From: Paenibacillus spongiae
Lineage (GTDB): Bacteria > Bacillota > Bacilli > Paenibacillales > Paenibacillaceae
DNA: 64,000 bases
NCBI RefSeq assembly: GCF_024734895.1
Contig: NZ_CP091430.1
Span: forward strand, 2,808,501-2,872,500
Direction of reading: 5' to 3'
In this document: in pieces, positions 62,097 through 64,000 of the stretch
How the letters are laid out: the number at the start of each line of letters is the position of its first letter
Position numbering within the stretch: the stretch's first letter is position 1
Program-made: the position numbers and the translations under genes
The notes under the pieces: generated by a model
Databases searched by the model: none
What the model was told of the DNA's origin: nothing
Seen by the model: only the letters and a program-made list of their open reading frames with translations

Positions 62097-63512
62097 ATGA
62101 AGAAGAGAAGAACGTTACCGGTCTTTCTATCCGTGCTCCTCACATTTTTATTCGTTATTACGGCATGCAGCAGCAATGACAGTTCAAAGGGCAGCGAAGG
62201 CGTCAACGCAGAGAATGAACAGCAGAAGGGGGACAAGACGAAACCGGCGAATGAAGAGACCGAGAAGGAACGGAACAATCCACCCGCTGACGAGAAGAAA
62301 GAGCCCGTGACGTTAAAGCTGATTACTTGGAACGTAGGCTTGTATCAAGAGGCGTTCGATATGTTCCATGCCAAGTATCCGTGGATTACGATCGAGCCCA
62401 TTCTAACCGGAGGCTCCGACGCGGCATTGATCGAGAAGGCCGCCGCCATGCAGACGGCAGGCGATCCCGCCGATCTGACCTGGCTGCAAGGGCTAAGCGA
62501 CTGGACGAAGGATGGCTTGCTGGAAGACCTGACCCCTTTTATCGAGAATGATCCGACGATTCAGAATGCGGAAGTCGTGGATGGCTTCACGGATGCATTC
62601 CGAACAGGCGACAAGATCTACGCGATGCCCTTCTCCCGCATAGCGGCCTGGATCGTCGTGAATAAAGATCTGCTGAAGAAGCATGGCATGGAGATGCCTT
62701 CGAACGATTGGACGTACGATGATTTTCTGGAGATGGCCAAGAAAGCGACCGACCCGGCTGCCGGAGAGTTCGGCATCTCGTATGATCAGACGATGTACTA
62801 TTTCCTCAATTGGATCTATCCGGTAGCGAACGGCAGCGCGGAGAATCTGATTTTCATGAACAAGGATTTGACCCAGAGCGTCGCCCAGACGCCGGCTGTG
62901 ATGGCCGATCTTAAGTGGCTGCAGGATCTGACGACCAAGTGGCATGTCAGGCCGACGGCAGCGGAAGGCGAGAAGCTCGGATGGGATAGAGGAAATAACT
63001 TCCTGACCGGTAAGGTTCTGTTCTCGATGGGTCTGGATTGGCTGCTTCCAGGATATCAGAAGGAGGCGAAGTTCGAATGGGATATTCTGCCGATGCCAAG
63101 AGGTAAAGCGACGCAGGCTACGCTGCAAATTCAAGGGCCGACAGCCATTCTGAGCGCGTCCAAGCATAAGGCGGAGGCGTTCTTGTGGTTGAGCTTCCAG
63201 TATGAACTGGAAATGCAGAAGTGGATGATGCGCAACGGCTCGAACACGTGGGTGATCCATCCTGAGCTGGATAACTATATCGACCAGGTACCGCTCTGGC
63301 AGGGGAAGAACAAGGAAGCGGTCAAGATGACAACGACGATGTGCTGCGGAATGCCGGGCGCATCCGTTCCGGATTGGAGCGAATATCAGGGGACGATCGA
63401 TACCGCGCTTATCGGTCCGATGTATGATGGAAGCGATCTGAACGCGATCATACCGAAAGTGGAAGCCTTCAATAAGAAAACGCTGGAAAGCCGTAAGCTG
63501 CTGGGCTGGTAA
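62097..63512 (+). CDS. Extracellular sugar-binding lipoprotein (ABC transporter family 1)
   Basis: 471 residues from the ATG at 62097 (AAGGAGG). Lipobox VITAC near residue 24, then a Glu/Lys/Asn-rich linker (about 28-65). SBP_bac_1 fold: LKLITWNVGLYQEAFDMFHAKYP (in part), DPADLTWLQGLSDW and KIYAMPFSRIAAWIVVNKDLLKKHG (in part). It would capture an oligosaccharide for an ABC importer whose permeases are not in the window. A GGGTAC/GTACCC dyad (63535-63568) follows. Confidence 0.9.
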   Translation: MKKRRTLPVFLSVLLTFLFVITACSSNDSSKGSEGVNAENEQQKGDKTKPANEETEKERNNPPADEKKEPVTLKLITWNVGLYQEAFDMFHAKYPWITIEPILTGGSDAALIEKAAAMQTAGDPADLTWLQGLSDWTKDGLLEDLTPFIENDPTIQNAEVVDGFTDAFRTGDKIYAMPFSRIAAWIVVNKDLLKKHGMEMPSNDWTYDDFLEMAKKATDPAAGEFGISYDQTMYYFLNWIYPVANGSAENLIFMNKDLTQSVAQTPAVMADLKWLQDLTTKWHVRPTAAEGEKLGWDRGNNFLTGKVLFSMGLDWLLPGYQKEAKFEWDILPMPRGKATQATLQIQGPTAILSASKHKAEAFLWLSFQYELEMQKWMMRNGSNTWVIHPELDNYIDQVPLWQGKNKEAVKMTTTMCCGMPGASVPDWSEYQGTIDTALIGPMYDGSDLNAIIPKVEAFNKKTLESRKLLGW

Positions 63513-63600
63513 TGATCCCATCATCTTTACCTGGGGGTACTTGGCAATATTGGATCCGCCTGGTACCCTATAGGTGTCTATAAACCCAATCTATTAGAGG

Positions 63601-64000
63601 ATGGTGGATGCAGTGGCTGACCAAAAGCGATGGATAGGCGATTTATTCCCGGTCGGGATATGGGTGACGCCCCCGGTAGATGAGATTTCATCCGACCGGT
63701 ATCGGGAAATTCGGGAAGCAGGCATAACGTTCTTGTCCGGTTTTGTTGAATGGACCGGCGGCTTGGACGTCATACGCAAGTCGCTCGATATGGCGCATCA
63801 GAATGGACTGAAGTTCATCGTCGCGGATCCGCGAGTCAGGCAAGCGATGGCCAAGGATGCTGACGACCTTCCTGAGATTCTGCGTGATTTCAGCAGCCAT
63901 CCCGCTTTCATGGGCCATAATGTTTGCGATGAGCCGTCGATTGCCCAATTCGCGGAGCTTGCCTCCTTGGCCGAGAGGTACAGAACGCATCTGCCGGAGG
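63601..64000 (+). CDS. Probable glycosidase-like TIM-barrel protein, 3' end beyond window
   Basis: Open from about 63601 (ATG; GTG codons at 63604 and 63613 are alternative starts) to the window edge, at least 133 codons, with no stop. Begins RWIGDLFPVGIWVTPP. Later segments GLKFIVADPR and SHPAFMGHNVCDEPS read like strands of a beta/alpha barrel, with the Asp-Glu pair as in bacterial glycoside hydrolases found in sugar-uptake clusters. Position after the sugar-binding protein supports this. Family not assigned. Confidence 0.6.
   Translation, partial: MVDAVADQKRWIGDLFPVGIWVTPPVDEISSDRYREIREAGITFLSGFVEWTGGLDVIRKSLDMAHQNGLKFIVADPRVRQAMAKDADDLPEILRDFSSHPAFMGHNVCDEPSIAQFAELASLAERYRTHLPE

Overview
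The window looks like a chromosomal segment of a Paenibacillus-like, spore-forming Bacillota. The reasons are moderate GC content, strong AGGAGG-type ribosome binding sites with many GTG and TTG starts, a T-box leader before proS, an SleB-like cortex hydrolase, YtxJ and YdjO relatives, a PerR-type regulator, XerS, and several AraC regulators next to carbohydrate genes. I saw no rRNA, tRNA, intact insertion sequence, prophage or CRISPR array.

Layout. 1-10.4 kb: the 3' two thirds of a giant cyclic beta-1,2-glucan synthase (NdvB/GH94 type), then an AraC regulator divergent from a GH78-like alpha-L-rhamnosidase. 10.5-11.8 kb: a CoiA-like protein. 11.8-19.4 kb, minus strand: a compact seven-gene biosynthetic operon (KAS III-like condensing enzyme, ATP-grasp ligase, OleD-like NAD-dependent dehydrogenase, metallo-beta-lactamase-fold hydrolase, F390-synthetase-like adenylating enzyme, GNAT-like acyltransferase, SDR). 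Its genes overlap or lie close together and no carrier protein is present. This is the best candidate for an undescribed pathway. 19.8-28.4 kb: mostly housekeeping genes (esterase, YjbR-like protein, TrmH-type methyltransferase, epimerase, T-box/proS/SDR, xerS, two small genes). 28.5-36.5 kb: accessory and cell-surface genes (phosphodiester glycosidase, FAD monooxygenase, GNATs, SleB-like hydrolase, DUF4362-like lipoprotein, an atrophied-Ig-repeat secreted protein). 36.6-39.0 kb: AraC regulator divergent from a Rieske protein/amidohydrolase pair. 39.0-40.0 kb: a gene-poor kilobase with a duplicated ~137-bp repeat, one copy of which has terminal inverted repeats. 40-46 kb: nitroreductase, odhA-odhB, and small YdjO and YtxJ relatives. 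46.3-51.7 kb: a dockerin-tailed secreted protein and a polar amino acid ABC transporter. 52.5-54 kb: ECF sigma factor and probable anti-sigma partner. 54.2-55.6 kb: L,D-transpeptidase and an unusual zinc-ribbon/helix-turn-helix/deoxyribosyltransferase-like fusion. 55.8-59 kb: a thiol-redox island (perR, an OmpR-type regulator with a degenerate receiver, trxB, glutaredoxin-like gene, 2-Cys peroxiredoxin). 59-64 kb: a hypothetical gene, a hemolysin-III protein, five tandem 46-bp hairpin repeats, then a BadF-type sugar kinase, a sugar-binding lipoprotein and the start of a probable glycosidase.

The most striking regulatory signal is upstream of trxB: six TTCAT pentamers spaced exactly 11 bp apart, ending 21 bp before a TATGAT -10 box. 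This is the geometry used by PhoB/OmpR-type regulators, and it directly follows the gene for such a regulator. Together with the PerR gene that is translationally coupled to that regulator, it suggests a two-regulator circuit controlling the trxB-grx-prx genes.

All functions are inferred by reading motifs in the sequence. No database search was possible.
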